NCBI GenBank assembly: GCA_964650465.1
Contig: CAZYTA010000040.1
Location: 1 to 23,267, forward strand
Direction of reading: 5' to 3'
Length of the DNA: 23,267 nt
Source of the DNA: RGIG6353 sp964650465
GTDB lineage: Bacteria; Bacillota; Clostridia; Oscillospirales; SIG627
Part shown: piece after piece, positions 16,401 through 23,237 of the stretch
Layout of the letters: each line of letters opens with the position of its first letter
Numbering within the stretch: the first letter of the stretch is position 1
Translations under genes and position numbers: made by a program
Notes under the pieces: generated by a model
What the model was told of the DNA's origin: nothing
The model's input: the letters and a program-made list of their open reading frames with translations, nothing else
Databases searched by the model: none

Positions 16401-18043
16401 CAATTCCTGCAAAGCACAGCGACGGTGCAGAGGTAAGACAGCTTCTCGGTTGGTACGGAATGTTTCAGACACAGCCCCTTTCGGAGCTTTTCTATTACAT
16501 CGCTTCCGAGACTGCAAGGGCATACAACGAGGGCGGTTTTGAAATGCTCTATCTTGATGCTTTGGAATCCTTTGACAGACAGGGGCTTTGCGATAAGTCC
16601 ATAAGCTATTACATCTATTCTGAATTTGTGCGTGCCGTAGTGTCTCAGTGTGAGAAGGCTCCCATCGTGGAGTTTTCGACCTTTGCGCCCTATTTGTGGA
16701 GTGCGAGAGGAAGAGGCGGTGCGGTTGACAATGCTACACGTTCGTACAAGAATTTCAAAACAGCACACATAAATAATCAAAAGAACTACCTCAACTACTT
16801 CTACACAGCCACCGTGGGATGGATGAGCTATTGTCCCGATTCAAGTGCGAGATATAAGGACACAATCACAAGAACGGTATACAGAGACGATTTGGACCAT
16901 ATGGGCTCGTTGGCGGTAGCATATAACTTCCCCACAGTGTGTCAGCCGTTCTCGGTGGAGTCCTTCAATGCCAAAACAAGACTTTCCGACAATTTCTCTT
17001 ATTACTGTCTGTACTCCGAGCTGAGAGAAAACAACTATTTTGCACCTGTTGTAAAGGAGCAGATAAAGTCGGGTAAATATGAATACAAGGTATTCAGACA
17101 GTCAGACGGTACATGGGCGTTTAAGGAAATGAAATACTCCAAAAACAAGGTATTCGGACTTGACCTTGCCACAGGCAGTGCTGTCAATCCTTTCGGTGCG
17201 CAGATACCATTTGTAAGAATAGAGCAAAGATATTCAACGCTGGGAGAAAATGCAAAAACTGTAGTTGCCTTTGATGAGAACAAGCCGATTTCCGAGTTAA
17301 AGGGAGAGCACAAGATTGCACAGACCGACATTTCGGCAACTCCTTCATTCAAGATAAGGGTGCACGGAAACGGCTCTGCAACAGATGCTGTGCTCATAAC
17401 TCTTCGCGGAGTGGCAACAGGAGAAAACGGACGTAACGATTATTTTATTCCTCTCAATTTCACAGGCTGGAAAGAAATAATCCTTATGGAGGCAAACAAC
17501 GATGACTACGAGGGATTTTCATTTGAAGGTATATCTACAGGCAGTGTAAATTACAACACCTATCGTGCGGCGGTTAATCTTTCAAGAATTAACAGTGTTA
17601 CTGTTACTCTTTGCGGAAGCTGTACCGATGTCAGGATCGATGACCTTGTGGCGTGCACACCTGTTGATGCACCGGTAAAAAATCCTTCCGTATCCGTAGG
17701 AACAGGAGTTATTACCTTTGATACAGAGCTTCACAGCAGTGATTTTATTGAGTATTATCCCGAAGAAAACAAGGCTTATCTCAACTATTACACAAATCTT
17801 TACGATGCTGACGGAGTTTGGACAGGCAGTGAGGCTCATGTAAAAGAAATAGGATTTACAGGTTCTGTAACTGTACCGGCAGGAGCGTTTGATTACACCT
17901 ACAGTGCAGAGCCTATGACCTCCGCTGCTACACGTGCACAGGTTGTTATCGGTTTAAGCGGCAAGGTTATAGCCAATCCCGAAACATGGAAGGCTCCCAA
18001 GCTTGACCTTCCCGATGAAATGGGCAGAATAAAGCTTTATTAA
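13466..18043 (+). CDS. Large secreted chimeric protein: degenerate metallophosphoesterase fold, SLH repeats, TIM-barrel/beta-sandwich region
   Basis: A 1525-aa protein. Residues 1-20 form a signal peptide (MKKLLAILTAFVLLFATAKA). Residues ~30-365 follow the order of calcineurin-like phosphoesterases, but the metal-binding motifs are replaced: GD by LGN (79-80), GNHD by GIND (138-141), TH by TT (222-223) and GHxH by SNAAV. Residues ~385-545 hold three SLH repeats, each with TRAE (408, 471, 530); SLH binds secondary cell-wall polymer. A partial SLH-like FSDIAGHW follows at 560. Residues ~585-770 look like a beta-sandwich. Residues ~800-1200 look like a TIM barrel, with candidate acids D1031 and E1034 (YLDALESFD) and an inserted ILIDEE...RGQLGT module. 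Residues ~1310-1500 look like carbohydrate-binding sandwiches. The ATG at 13466 has AGGAGGA. Function is unproven; a surface glycan-active protein is likely. Confidence 0.8.
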   Translation: MKKLLAILTAFVLLFATAKAKTVDYESDFYSGKELVLASFNGTKPFFADSANPKAVEEACYRLGENASLLGLKYVSFLGNMSSGANFMYKDIIPQGGTHDDLYAANINDTEWKRDFLSLKETASILTDMGLSYGVSLGINDYCGNGYDRRNHLQTVFEMTDFLGESNYACEEYDINNFAVIIPVGKVKYIVYQLEAFPRAATLAWFDGVQAKHSDKRAVVFTTSLTDSTGTLYTQHDWTITNWLEVYLQYNSKLTTNLLHNDKPHDGDQLWKDSFSKWDNLLCVITSNAAVGTNIVTSTLTNSNGYDVLAVVANLEGGYGNKGSAFPLIIRISEDNRTVDLRYMDTDSRNNGYVSESVTRVTLSRIADLPEPDPVTLLPKVQKQMSGLNKAYINGYAGNLFKPNDNMTRAEACTIFARLLAGTQIIPDGYTTSFTDVKEDDWFYNAIAYLEEMGYFYTYTSKAYRPNDKITRAEFVELAYFASQLEVSPGVSFTDVTPSDRYYDAIVAAAATGLVNGYGDGTFKPHNTITRAEVVTVINRLLGIAANEKTVDKEHLATVFSDIAGHWGEYQILMASNSNVNSKYYYAADLTCLTEKNGEISFETDYIKVVVSKGGKVSQIINKITDEDINAPSANPWFTYILSSSDAVVQPQKAELDGGRMKVTYKNGTVAYFIIETKKDHFTVTLDTALPSAVNGVVFCNLAIDARWALDDGTSYGISGVPMTTTVNNHFYPGGISKAVRGTVYTYLGVPTVGAKLGVAFSKMTEHREHLKSIADEIDPLEGLTNTHGGPFAYDHADMFGDYVITYSGLTPEVASETAKLAKQYSIEQIDVIQGNNFITADFNFIGARTEEEKKNGAFISAKTFKERIGDKVRAEGIQLGLHTYSSIIPVTATNILSNPKWQKQICYNEKTYTLRGDLSRFRTNIKTNEDASGFVVDINAVPWNNIHTKYILIDEEIILVQGGSSSGFLNVKRGQLGTIPAKHSDGAEVRQLLGWYGMFQTQPLSELFYYIASETARAYNEGGFEMLYLDALESFDRQGLCDKSISYYIYSEFVRAVVSQCEKAPIVEFSTFAPYLWSARGRGGAVDNATRSYKNFKTAHINNQKNYLNYFYTATVGWMSYCPDSSARYKDTITRTVYRDDLDHMGSLAVAYNFPTVCQPFSVESFNAKTRLSDNFSYYCLYSELRENNYFAPVVKEQIKSGKYEYKVFRQSDGTWAFKEMKYSKNKVFGLDLATGSAVNPFGAQIPFVRIEQRYSTLGENAKTVVAFDENKPISELKGEHKIAQTDISATPSFKIRVHGNGSATDAVLITLRGVATGENGRNDYFIPLNFTGWKEIILMEANNDDYEGFSFEGISTGSVNYNTYRAAVNLSRINSVTVTLCGSCTDVRIDDLVACTPVDAPVKNPSVSVGTGVITFDTELHSSDFIEYYPEENKAYLNYYTNLYDADGVWTGSEAHVKEIGFTGSVTVPAGAFDYTYSAEPMTSAATRAQVVIGLSGKVIANPETWKAPKLDLPDEMGRIKLY

Positions 18044-18091
18044 ACATAAAAATAAAGGCAGTTTTGACTGAAGTAACATACGGAAACAATA

Positions 18092-18121
18092 GGAGGAAAA
18101 CTCAAAAATGAGTTTTCCTCC
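18092..18121. terminator. Hairpin between convergent genes, probable terminator
   Basis: A perfect 13-bp stem (GGAGGAAAACTCA / TGAGTTTTCCTCC) with an AAAA loop lies midway between the 1525-aa gene and the convergent galactosidase-like gene. It lacks a long U-tract on either side, so termination efficiency is uncertain. Confidence 0.6.
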
Positions 18122-18172
18122 AAAAATATTATGAACAAACCTTATCGGTATGACTCGCCTTAGCCCTTACAA

Positions 18173-20260
18173 TTATTCAAAATTAACGGTGATGTCAAAA
18201 TCTCCTGTTCTGTCAGGAATGAGTGTATAAACGCAGAGATTGTTTTCTGCAGTAAGGTCTTTAGGCGTGAAGCCGTCGGGAACATAAACTGTCACAGTAT
18301 ATGGATCGTCTTTTACAAGACTTGCTGTAAAAGAAAGTGTTTTGTTTTCCCATTTCATTTTGCTTATTTCTGCCGCGCCTTGGGTAACGTGACGGCTTGT
18401 GCTTACTATCTGCGGACGGTCAAGCTTTTTTCTTATAGCTATAATACGGCTTTCGCAGGGGTTGAGAGAGAGACGTAGTTTTTCGCCTGTATAACCCAGA
18501 TATTCCTTCTTTGTGTAATCGTATATGTGATACAGTCCGCTGTCCAGATACAGGTCATTTTCGAGCCTCAGCTCATATTCGGCATCGTTTTGCTCCATAT
18601 TAAAAAGGTCGAGAACGGTGTATGCTTCAAAGGGAAGCTCTATGTTAAGCTGTACTGTCAGCACTCCTCCTCCGTGGGTGTGATTCTTTATATCCATTGG
18701 ATGTATGTCCAAAACAGGGAGACAGCGCTTGATAAGGTCTGAACGCTGAGGCGGAAGCTTTGGCAGGTCATCTCCGAAGGTCATGGGAAGTCCCAAGAGA
18801 GAGGTGAAGTATATTCTTGATGCCGCCTGGTCGAAGGTGTTGTATTTCTCACCTAAAATAACGTTGTCGGGGTCGGTGTAAAGTACAATGTTGTGAAGAG
18901 GATAATAGTACATTATTTTCATAATGCCCTGCTTCATAAATTCATCCCACTCGAAGATATCTCCGCCTACCCGAGAGGCATCGAAGATATCGCAAGCCCA
19001 CAGTACACCTGCTCTTGATGCGGAGCAAGCCAGCATATAGAAATCCTCACCCACAAGGTCACGTGTTTTTTGCACCATGTTGCGGAACGCCTCCTTGGTA
19101 GTAAGAGAGGGGTCATACATTTTGTCATGGAATTCCTCGTGATGCATTATTCCGTCGTGAAGAGTGTCGTATTTTACCGCTTCATATCCCCAGTCCTTAA
19201 CCTGCTTTATTGCCATGGGTAAAAATTCATTCAGGTATTTTGGATTGCTGAAATCGTAGTAGTAAGTGCCGCACCAGCCTGTGCGCTCGGCAAGGATTAT
19301 CTCGGGGTTTGCTTTAGCATATTCATTCTTTGAGGGACAGTTGGTGTAGCCTATCCACAGACAGGGAGTAAAGCCGTATTCCTTTATTTTGTCTGCAATA
19401 TAGCCCAGTCCGTTAGGATATTTTTGTGGGTCTGGCACAAGGTCTGATGTACCGTCATCACGCTTGCCCTCATAGTCTGCGTGATACCATTCCCAGTCTA
19501 TCCATATGGCATCAGCGCCGTAGGGAAGCAAATTTTCACTCTGCCATTTTGTATTTTCCAGCACGTTATCCTCGCAGGCATCAAAGCCTACCGAATACCA
19601 GGTCATCCAGCCCGAAGGCGCCTTTTTAAAGGTGCTTTTTTTGTTGATGGGAGAATACTTTATGCCGTACCGGGTTGCCATTATGTTTTCTTCGGCAGAA
19701 ATAAGAAATTTCTTTTCTCCTGCAAGAATGCCTGTTGTGACCGTAAAGCTGTAAAGTGCTCTGTCCCAATCGTATCGGAGTCTTATTCGCTCTGCCCCTG
19801 TAAATGACAGTGCCGAGTCGGTTGTCCTGTCAAAAAGCATGTTGTCTGCATTTGTGGCGGCAGGGCCCAGAGCAGTGCGCAGGTTACTTGAGTTTTCGGT
19901 GGAGGACATAGGGAAGCAATCCTCGCCCCATATTGCCTTTCCGTCAACAACCAGACGGGCTTCGGGGTCACAGAGAAACTGAGCCTGAATTCCCTTGGGA
20001 GTAACTGTAAAGGAAACGGTAAACCAAGCTATAGGCCCCTCTGCCTTTGTATATGTAATGCTCAGGGTATGGTAATCAAGAGACGTGCTTTGAGAGTGTC
20101 CCTTGGACGTAAAATCCGAAAGAGCAAATCTGTTTTCTTTAAATATAAGCTCCTTGAAACAGGCTTGGGTTATTGCTTTTTTTCCGTTAAGCGAAATCTC
20201 AAAGCTGTCATTTTCAAGGTCGTAGCTGATGCTGTTGTTATCATAACTGCAATATAACAT
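18173..20260 (-). CDS. GH36-type alpha-galactosidase-like glycoside hydrolase
   Basis: A 695-aa cytosolic protein (no signal peptide). The N-terminal beta-sandwich occupies residues 1 to ~210 and the (beta/alpha)8 barrel ~215-520, opening with PSGWMTWY and AIWIDWEWYHADY. A C-terminal beta domain follows. Clan GH-D features are visible: the KxD nucleophile motif AVKYD with D365, and a plausible acid/base Asp in DASRVGGD (D434, alternatively D427). This fits alpha-galactosidases and related alpha-N-acetylgalactosaminidases; the exact substrate is not readable. The ATG at 20260 has AAGGAGG upstream. It is divergent from a lacI gene, and its promoter overlaps two palindromes, so induction by the substrate or product through LacI is likely. 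Confidence 0.85.
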   Translation of the reverse strand: MLYCSYDNNSISYDLENDSFEISLNGKKAITQACFKELIFKENRFALSDFTSKGHSQSTSLDYHTLSITYTKAEGPIAWFTVSFTVTPKGIQAQFLCDPEARLVVDGKAIWGEDCFPMSSTENSSNLRTALGPAATNADNMLFDRTTDSALSFTGAERIRLRYDWDRALYSFTVTTGILAGEKKFLISAEENIMATRYGIKYSPINKKSTFKKAPSGWMTWYSVGFDACEDNVLENTKWQSENLLPYGADAIWIDWEWYHADYEGKRDDGTSDLVPDPQKYPNGLGYIADKIKEYGFTPCLWIGYTNCPSKNEYAKANPEIILAERTGWCGTYYYDFSNPKYLNEFLPMAIKQVKDWGYEAVKYDTLHDGIMHHEEFHDKMYDPSLTTKEAFRNMVQKTRDLVGEDFYMLACSASRAGVLWACDIFDASRVGGDIFEWDEFMKQGIMKIMYYYPLHNIVLYTDPDNVILGEKYNTFDQAASRIYFTSLLGLPMTFGDDLPKLPPQRSDLIKRCLPVLDIHPMDIKNHTHGGGVLTVQLNIELPFEAYTVLDLFNMEQNDAEYELRLENDLYLDSGLYHIYDYTKKEYLGYTGEKLRLSLNPCESRIIAIRKKLDRPQIVSTSRHVTQGAAEISKMKWENKTLSFTASLVKDDPYTVTVYVPDGFTPKDLTAENNLCVYTLIPDRTGDFDITVNFE

Positions 20261-20275
20261 GATATACCTCCTTTT

Positions 20276-20289
20276 CTACAACGTTATAG
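20276..20289. promoter_or_regulatory. Candidate LacI-family operator at the galactosidase -10
   Basis: CTACAACGTTATAG is a 14-bp near palindrome (12 of 14 positions symmetric) with a central CG, the usual architecture of LacI/GalR operators. It overlaps the -10 element and start point of the minus-strand promoter. Confidence 0.6.
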
Positions 20290-20315
20290 TAACATATTGT
20301 TGTTGCTTTTGTCAA
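20286..20315 (-). promoter_or_regulatory. Promoter of the GH36-like gene
   Basis: Minus-strand TTGACA (20310-20315), an 18-nt spacer and TACTAT (20286-20291), giving a start near 20279 and a ~20-nt leader that includes the ribosome site. Confidence 0.7.
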
Positions 20316-20331
20316 TAGTTTATTGACAAAA
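20307..20331. promoter_or_regulatory. Palindrome joining the two divergent -35 boxes
   Basis: TTTTGTCAATA (20307-20317) and TATTGACAAAA (20321-20331) are perfect 11-bp arms around GTT. Each arm contains the TTGACA box of one of the divergent promoters, so any protein bound here would affect both directions. The symmetry may also come simply from two back-to-back consensus -35 boxes. Confidence 0.6.
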
Positions 20332-20351
20332 TCTGTTTAAAAAGCTATAAT
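20323..20351 (+). promoter_or_regulatory. Consensus promoter of the lacI operon
   Basis: TTGACA (20323-20328), exactly 17 nt, TATAAT (20346-20351): a perfect consensus promoter, giving a start near 20358 and a ~20-nt leader with GGAGAGGG before the ATG. Confidence 0.88.
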
Positions 20352-20378
20352 TGTGTAGTTGATGAATGGAGAGGGAAA

Positions 20379-21341
20379 ATGAAGAAAGTAACATTAAAGG
20401 ATATTGCAAAAGAGTTGAACGTAACAGTGGGAACAGTGTCCCACGTTTTTAACGGACGGGACGATATTTCCGAAGAGACGAGGGCAAAGGTGCTGGAAAC
20501 AGCCGAGAGAATGGGGTATATTTCCAATTCTGCGGCGGCATCTCTCAGACTTGGCAAAACTAAGACTGTGGCAATAATTGTTCCCGATATTTCAAATCCT
20601 CATATTGCACACCAGATAAAGCTTATTGAGGACCGTATCAGCGCACTTGAATATTCGGTTATTATACTTAATACCAACGAAAGCGACAAGGCGGAGTATA
20701 AGGCGATAGTTACCGCCTGCAGCAGACAGGTTGACGGAATATTGCTTTGTCCCTCACAGCACTCAACAGCAAACATAGAGTTTCTCAACAAGATGGAAAT
20801 ACCGTATCTCCTTATAGGCAGAAGCTTTGACGGCTTTGATGCCGATTATGTTCATGCAGACGATAAAAAGGGCGGATATCTTGCCGGAAAATATCTTGTA
20901 TCAAAGGGCTGTAAGAAGCCTTTATATGTCGGTGCATATCAGCGCATTACAGCCAGTGGAAACAGACTTGAGGGCGTCAGAAGGGCTTTTGCCGAAAAGG
21001 GCATAGAGGTACATTCTATTGAGACCAGTCCCAAATGTGAGGATGCCGAAAGTGTACTCAAGGAGGCTTTGAGCCAAGGCGGATTCTATGACTCGATTGT
21101 TGCTTTTTCCGACCTTATTGCTTTTAAGATAATTTCGCTTGTAGACAAAAGTGTCAGGGTTGTGGGATTTGATGCGGTAAACCGTCATTTGTACATGCCT
21201 TTCCCATATGTCAGCGTAGGTATGACGGGCAACGGATGGGCTGACAAGGCAGTTGACATACTGATGGAGAAAATAAACGGCTCAAGGGGGCAGTACCGTG
21301 AGCTGATAGATGTAGAACTGTTCAGGTTTAATAAGAGATGA
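20379..21341 (+). CDS. LacI family transcriptional regulator
   Basis: A 320-aa repressor. The N-terminal helix-turn-helix plus hinge occupies residues 1 to ~55: VTLKDIAKELNVTVGTVSHVFNG resembles the family pattern (with Ser-His where PurR/LacI members often have Ser-Arg), followed by ISEETRAKVLETAERMGY. The periplasmic-binding-like ligand domain starts at KTVAIIVPDISNPHIAHQI and includes DGILLCPSQ. It is slightly shorter than the usual 330-340 residues. Divergent placement from the GH36-like gene and the palindromes in the shared promoter region make that gene its likely target, with probable autoregulation. Its TGA overlaps the next start (ATGA). Confidence 0.93.
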   Translation: MKKVTLKDIAKELNVTVGTVSHVFNGRDDISEETRAKVLETAERMGYISNSAAASLRLGKTKTVAIIVPDISNPHIAHQIKLIEDRISALEYSVIILNTNESDKAEYKAIVTACSRQVDGILLCPSQHSTANIEFLNKMEIPYLLIGRSFDGFDADYVHADDKKGGYLAGKYLVSKGCKKPLYVGAYQRITASGNRLEGVRRAFAEKGIEVHSIETSPKCEDAESVLKEALSQGGFYDSIVAFSDLIAFKIISLVDKSVRVVGFDAVNRHLYMPFPYVSVGMTGNGWADKAVDILMEKINGSRGQYRELIDVELFRFNKR

Positions 21342-22207
21342 AAATAGCATTTTTACAGATAGCGCCCACAGGAACCCTTGAGGGGAATCTTGAAAAGGGA
21401 ATTGAATACTGCCGAAAAGCAAAGGAAATAGGCGCAGATGTTGCACTTTTTCCCGAAATGTGGAGCAACGGATATAATATTTACAATCGTCCGATTGAGA
21501 CTTGGCAGGCAGAAGCCGTTGACAGCGACGGAGAGTTTGTCAATGCTTTCGGAGCTTTGGCAAAAGAGCTTGATATGGCAATCGCAATAACATTTTTGGA
21601 GAAGCGGGAAGGCGGACCTCGAAACAGCATGGCTTTGTTTGACCGCTTGGGCAACCGACTTTTCACCTATGCCAAGGTTCATACCTGTGATTTTGATGTA
21701 GAGAAAAATCTGACTCCGGGAGATGAGTTTTATGTTGCGGAGCTTGACACACATGACGGTGATGTGAAGGTGGGCGCAATGATATGCTATGACAGAGAAT
21801 TTCCCGAAAGCGGAAGAATATTGATGCTTAAGGGAGCAGAGGTAATACTTGTCCCCAATGCATGTCCTATGGAAATAAACAGGCTGTCACAGCTGAGAGG
21901 CAGAGCTTATGAAAATATGACCGCTATTGCTACCTGCAATTATCCTGACAGTGTCCCCGATTGTAACGGAGGCTCCAGTGTATTTGACGGTGTGGCATAT
22001 TTGCCCGAGCTTGACGGGTCAAGAGACACTTGCCTTTTGCAGGCTGACGGAAGAGAGGATGTTTTTGTGGCGGATATCGATATAGAAATGCTCCGCAAAT
22101 ATCGCAGCAGTGAGGTGCACGGAAACGCTTTTCGCCGTCCCGAAATGTACGGAATATTACTCGACACGGCAGTAAGTGAGCCGTTTGTAAGAGAAACGAG
22201 GAAATAA
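21338..22207 (+). CDS. Carbon-nitrogen hydrolase (nitrilase superfamily)
   Basis: A 289-aa cytosolic amidase-type enzyme with the full Glu-Lys-Cys triad: E40 (LFPEMW), K113 (YAKVHTCDF) and C150 (MICYDREFPE). The YDREFPE context is typical of the amidase and beta-ureidopropionase/N-carbamoyl branches rather than true nitrilases; substrate unknown. The C-terminal RSSEVHGNAFRRPEMY is also family-like. It overlaps the regulator gene by 4 nt and lies 6 nt before the transporter gene, so all three are one operon. Regulator plus hydrolase plus exporter/importer suggests a catabolic or detoxification unit for an amide-bearing compound. Confidence 0.9.
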   Translation: MKIAFLQIAPTGTLEGNLEKGIEYCRKAKEIGADVALFPEMWSNGYNIYNRPIETWQAEAVDSDGEFVNAFGALAKELDMAIAITFLEKREGGPRNSMALFDRLGNRLFTYAKVHTCDFDVEKNLTPGDEFYVAELDTHDGDVKVGAMICYDREFPESGRILMLKGAEVILVPNACPMEINRLSQLRGRAYENMTAIATCNYPDSVPDCNGGSSVFDGVAYLPELDGSRDTCLLQADGREDVFVADIDIEMLRKYRSSEVHGNAFRRPEMYGILLDTAVSEPFVRETRK

Positions 22208-22213
22208 ATACTT

Positions 22214-23092
22214 ATGAAAAGGTCTTATTTATTTGCGGCGACATCAATAATTTTGTGGTCCACTATGCCCACAATTTCAAAATTGCTTCTTGGAAAGCTG
22301 GACAGCTTTCAGGTGCTTTGCATCAGTGCGTTGTTTGCTTCTCTTTTTTTGCTTGCTGTGAATATCGTTACGGGAAATATAAAAAAGCTGAAGGATTACA
22401 GAGCGAAAGATTACATAACAATAGTGCTTATCGGTTTGCCCGGTATGTTTTTGTATTATGTATTTTTCTACACAGGCACATCCATGATGCTTGCATCGCA
22501 GGCATTTATTGTTAATTACCTTTGGCCCATAATGAGTGTGGTTTTTGCTTGCATTATCCTCAAAGAGAGGATGACCTTGAGAAAGCTGATTGCAATCGGA
22601 ATGTCTTTTCTCGGAGTAATAATTGTAACGGGAGCAGATATTGCCAATTTTAATATGAGAACCCTTGCAGGTGCGCTTTTTTGTGTTGCGGGTGCTGTTT
22701 CATATGGCATCTTCACCGCACTTAATCAAAAGTATAAATATGATAAGCGCCTTTCGATGATGATGGTGCTTTTTGTCACCTTTATTCTCACGGGTATTAT
22801 AAATACAGCATCGGGAAAGCCTATGGAGTTGGGGATATTTGAGATAATGGGATTGGGCTGGAACGGTATGTTTTCCATTGGTGTTGCAACTACCTCGTGG
22901 CAGATAGCACTGGAGGGAGGCAATACGGCAAAAATATCAAATCTTGCCTATATTACTCCGTTTTTGTCTCTGATATGGACTTCGATTTTCCTGAATGAGC
23001 CTATAACCGTATGGTCGGTTGCGGGACTTGCGGTAATTGTGGCGGGTATTTTTGTACAGTTGAAGGATAAAAAAGCGGTCAGTGACCGCTGA
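22214..23092 (+). CDS. EamA/DMT family transporter
   Basis: A 292-aa integral membrane protein with about ten transmembrane helices arranged as two EamA repeats (roughly residues 5-140 and 150-285), and a polar C terminus (QLKDKKAVSDR). The drug/metabolite transporter superfamily moves small metabolites, often amino acids or nucleotide precursors; direction and substrate are not evident. The ATG at 22214 has GAGG about a dozen bases upstream. It is the last gene of the lacI-nitrilase operon. Its stop codon lies inside an AGCGGTCA-G-TGACCGCT hairpin that forms the left edge of repeat copy E. Confidence 0.9.
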   Translation: MKRSYLFAATSIILWSTMPTISKLLLGKLDSFQVLCISALFASLFLLAVNIVTGNIKKLKDYRAKDYITIVLIGLPGMFLYYVFFYTGTSMMLASQAFIVNYLWPIMSVVFACIILKERMTLRKLIAIGMSFLGVIIVTGADIANFNMRTLAGALFCVAGAVSYGIFTALNQKYKYDKRLSMMMVLFVTFILTGIINTASGKPMELGIFEIMGLGWNGMFSIGVATTSWQIALEGGNTAKISNLAYITPFLSLIWTSIFLNEPITVWSVAGLAVIVAGIFVQLKDKKAVSDR

Positions 23093-23170
23093 CAAAACTC
23101 GCCGCAGTTAGCACATCTCATCCCGAGTAAAATCTATGCGGCTCGGGCGTCGCTACTGAGAAATTTCCTA
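23072..23170 (-). repeat. Intergenic modular repeat, copy E (divergent)
   Basis: The plus strand shows AAAGCGGTCAGTGACCGCT (compare AAAGCGGCTGGCATCCGC in copy C), ACTCGCCGC, a CCCGAG...CTCGGG hairpin (23122-23147) and the terminal AGAAATTTCCTA. The edges match the other copies, but the interior is different. It spans the end of the EamA gene and the region before its terminator. Confidence 0.5.
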
Positions 23171-23183
23171 AAAGCCTAAAATT

Positions 23184-23211
23184 AAATGGAGTGCTGACAA
23201 GCACTCCATTT
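23184..23211 (+). terminator. Rho-independent terminator of the lacI-nitrilase-EamA operon
   Basis: A 12-bp perfect stem (AAATGGAGTGCT / AGCACTCCATTT), GACA loop, then ATTTTTATTTACT. A textbook terminator. Confidence 0.93.
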
Positions 23212-23222
23212 ATTTTTATTTA

Positions 23223-23237
23223 CTAGGAAATTGCATA
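23223..23237 (+). repeat. Intergenic modular repeat, partial copy F at the window edge
   Basis: CTAGGAAATTGCATA matches the outer edge of copies A-C (closest to copy C, AAGAAATTGCATTAAA). Only the edge is visible before the window ends. Confidence 0.4.

Noticed and set aside
13466..18043. Interpretation as an active secreted metallophosphoesterase
   Set aside because: The overall order of motifs fits, but the Asp/His/Asn metal ligands are replaced at each recognisable site.
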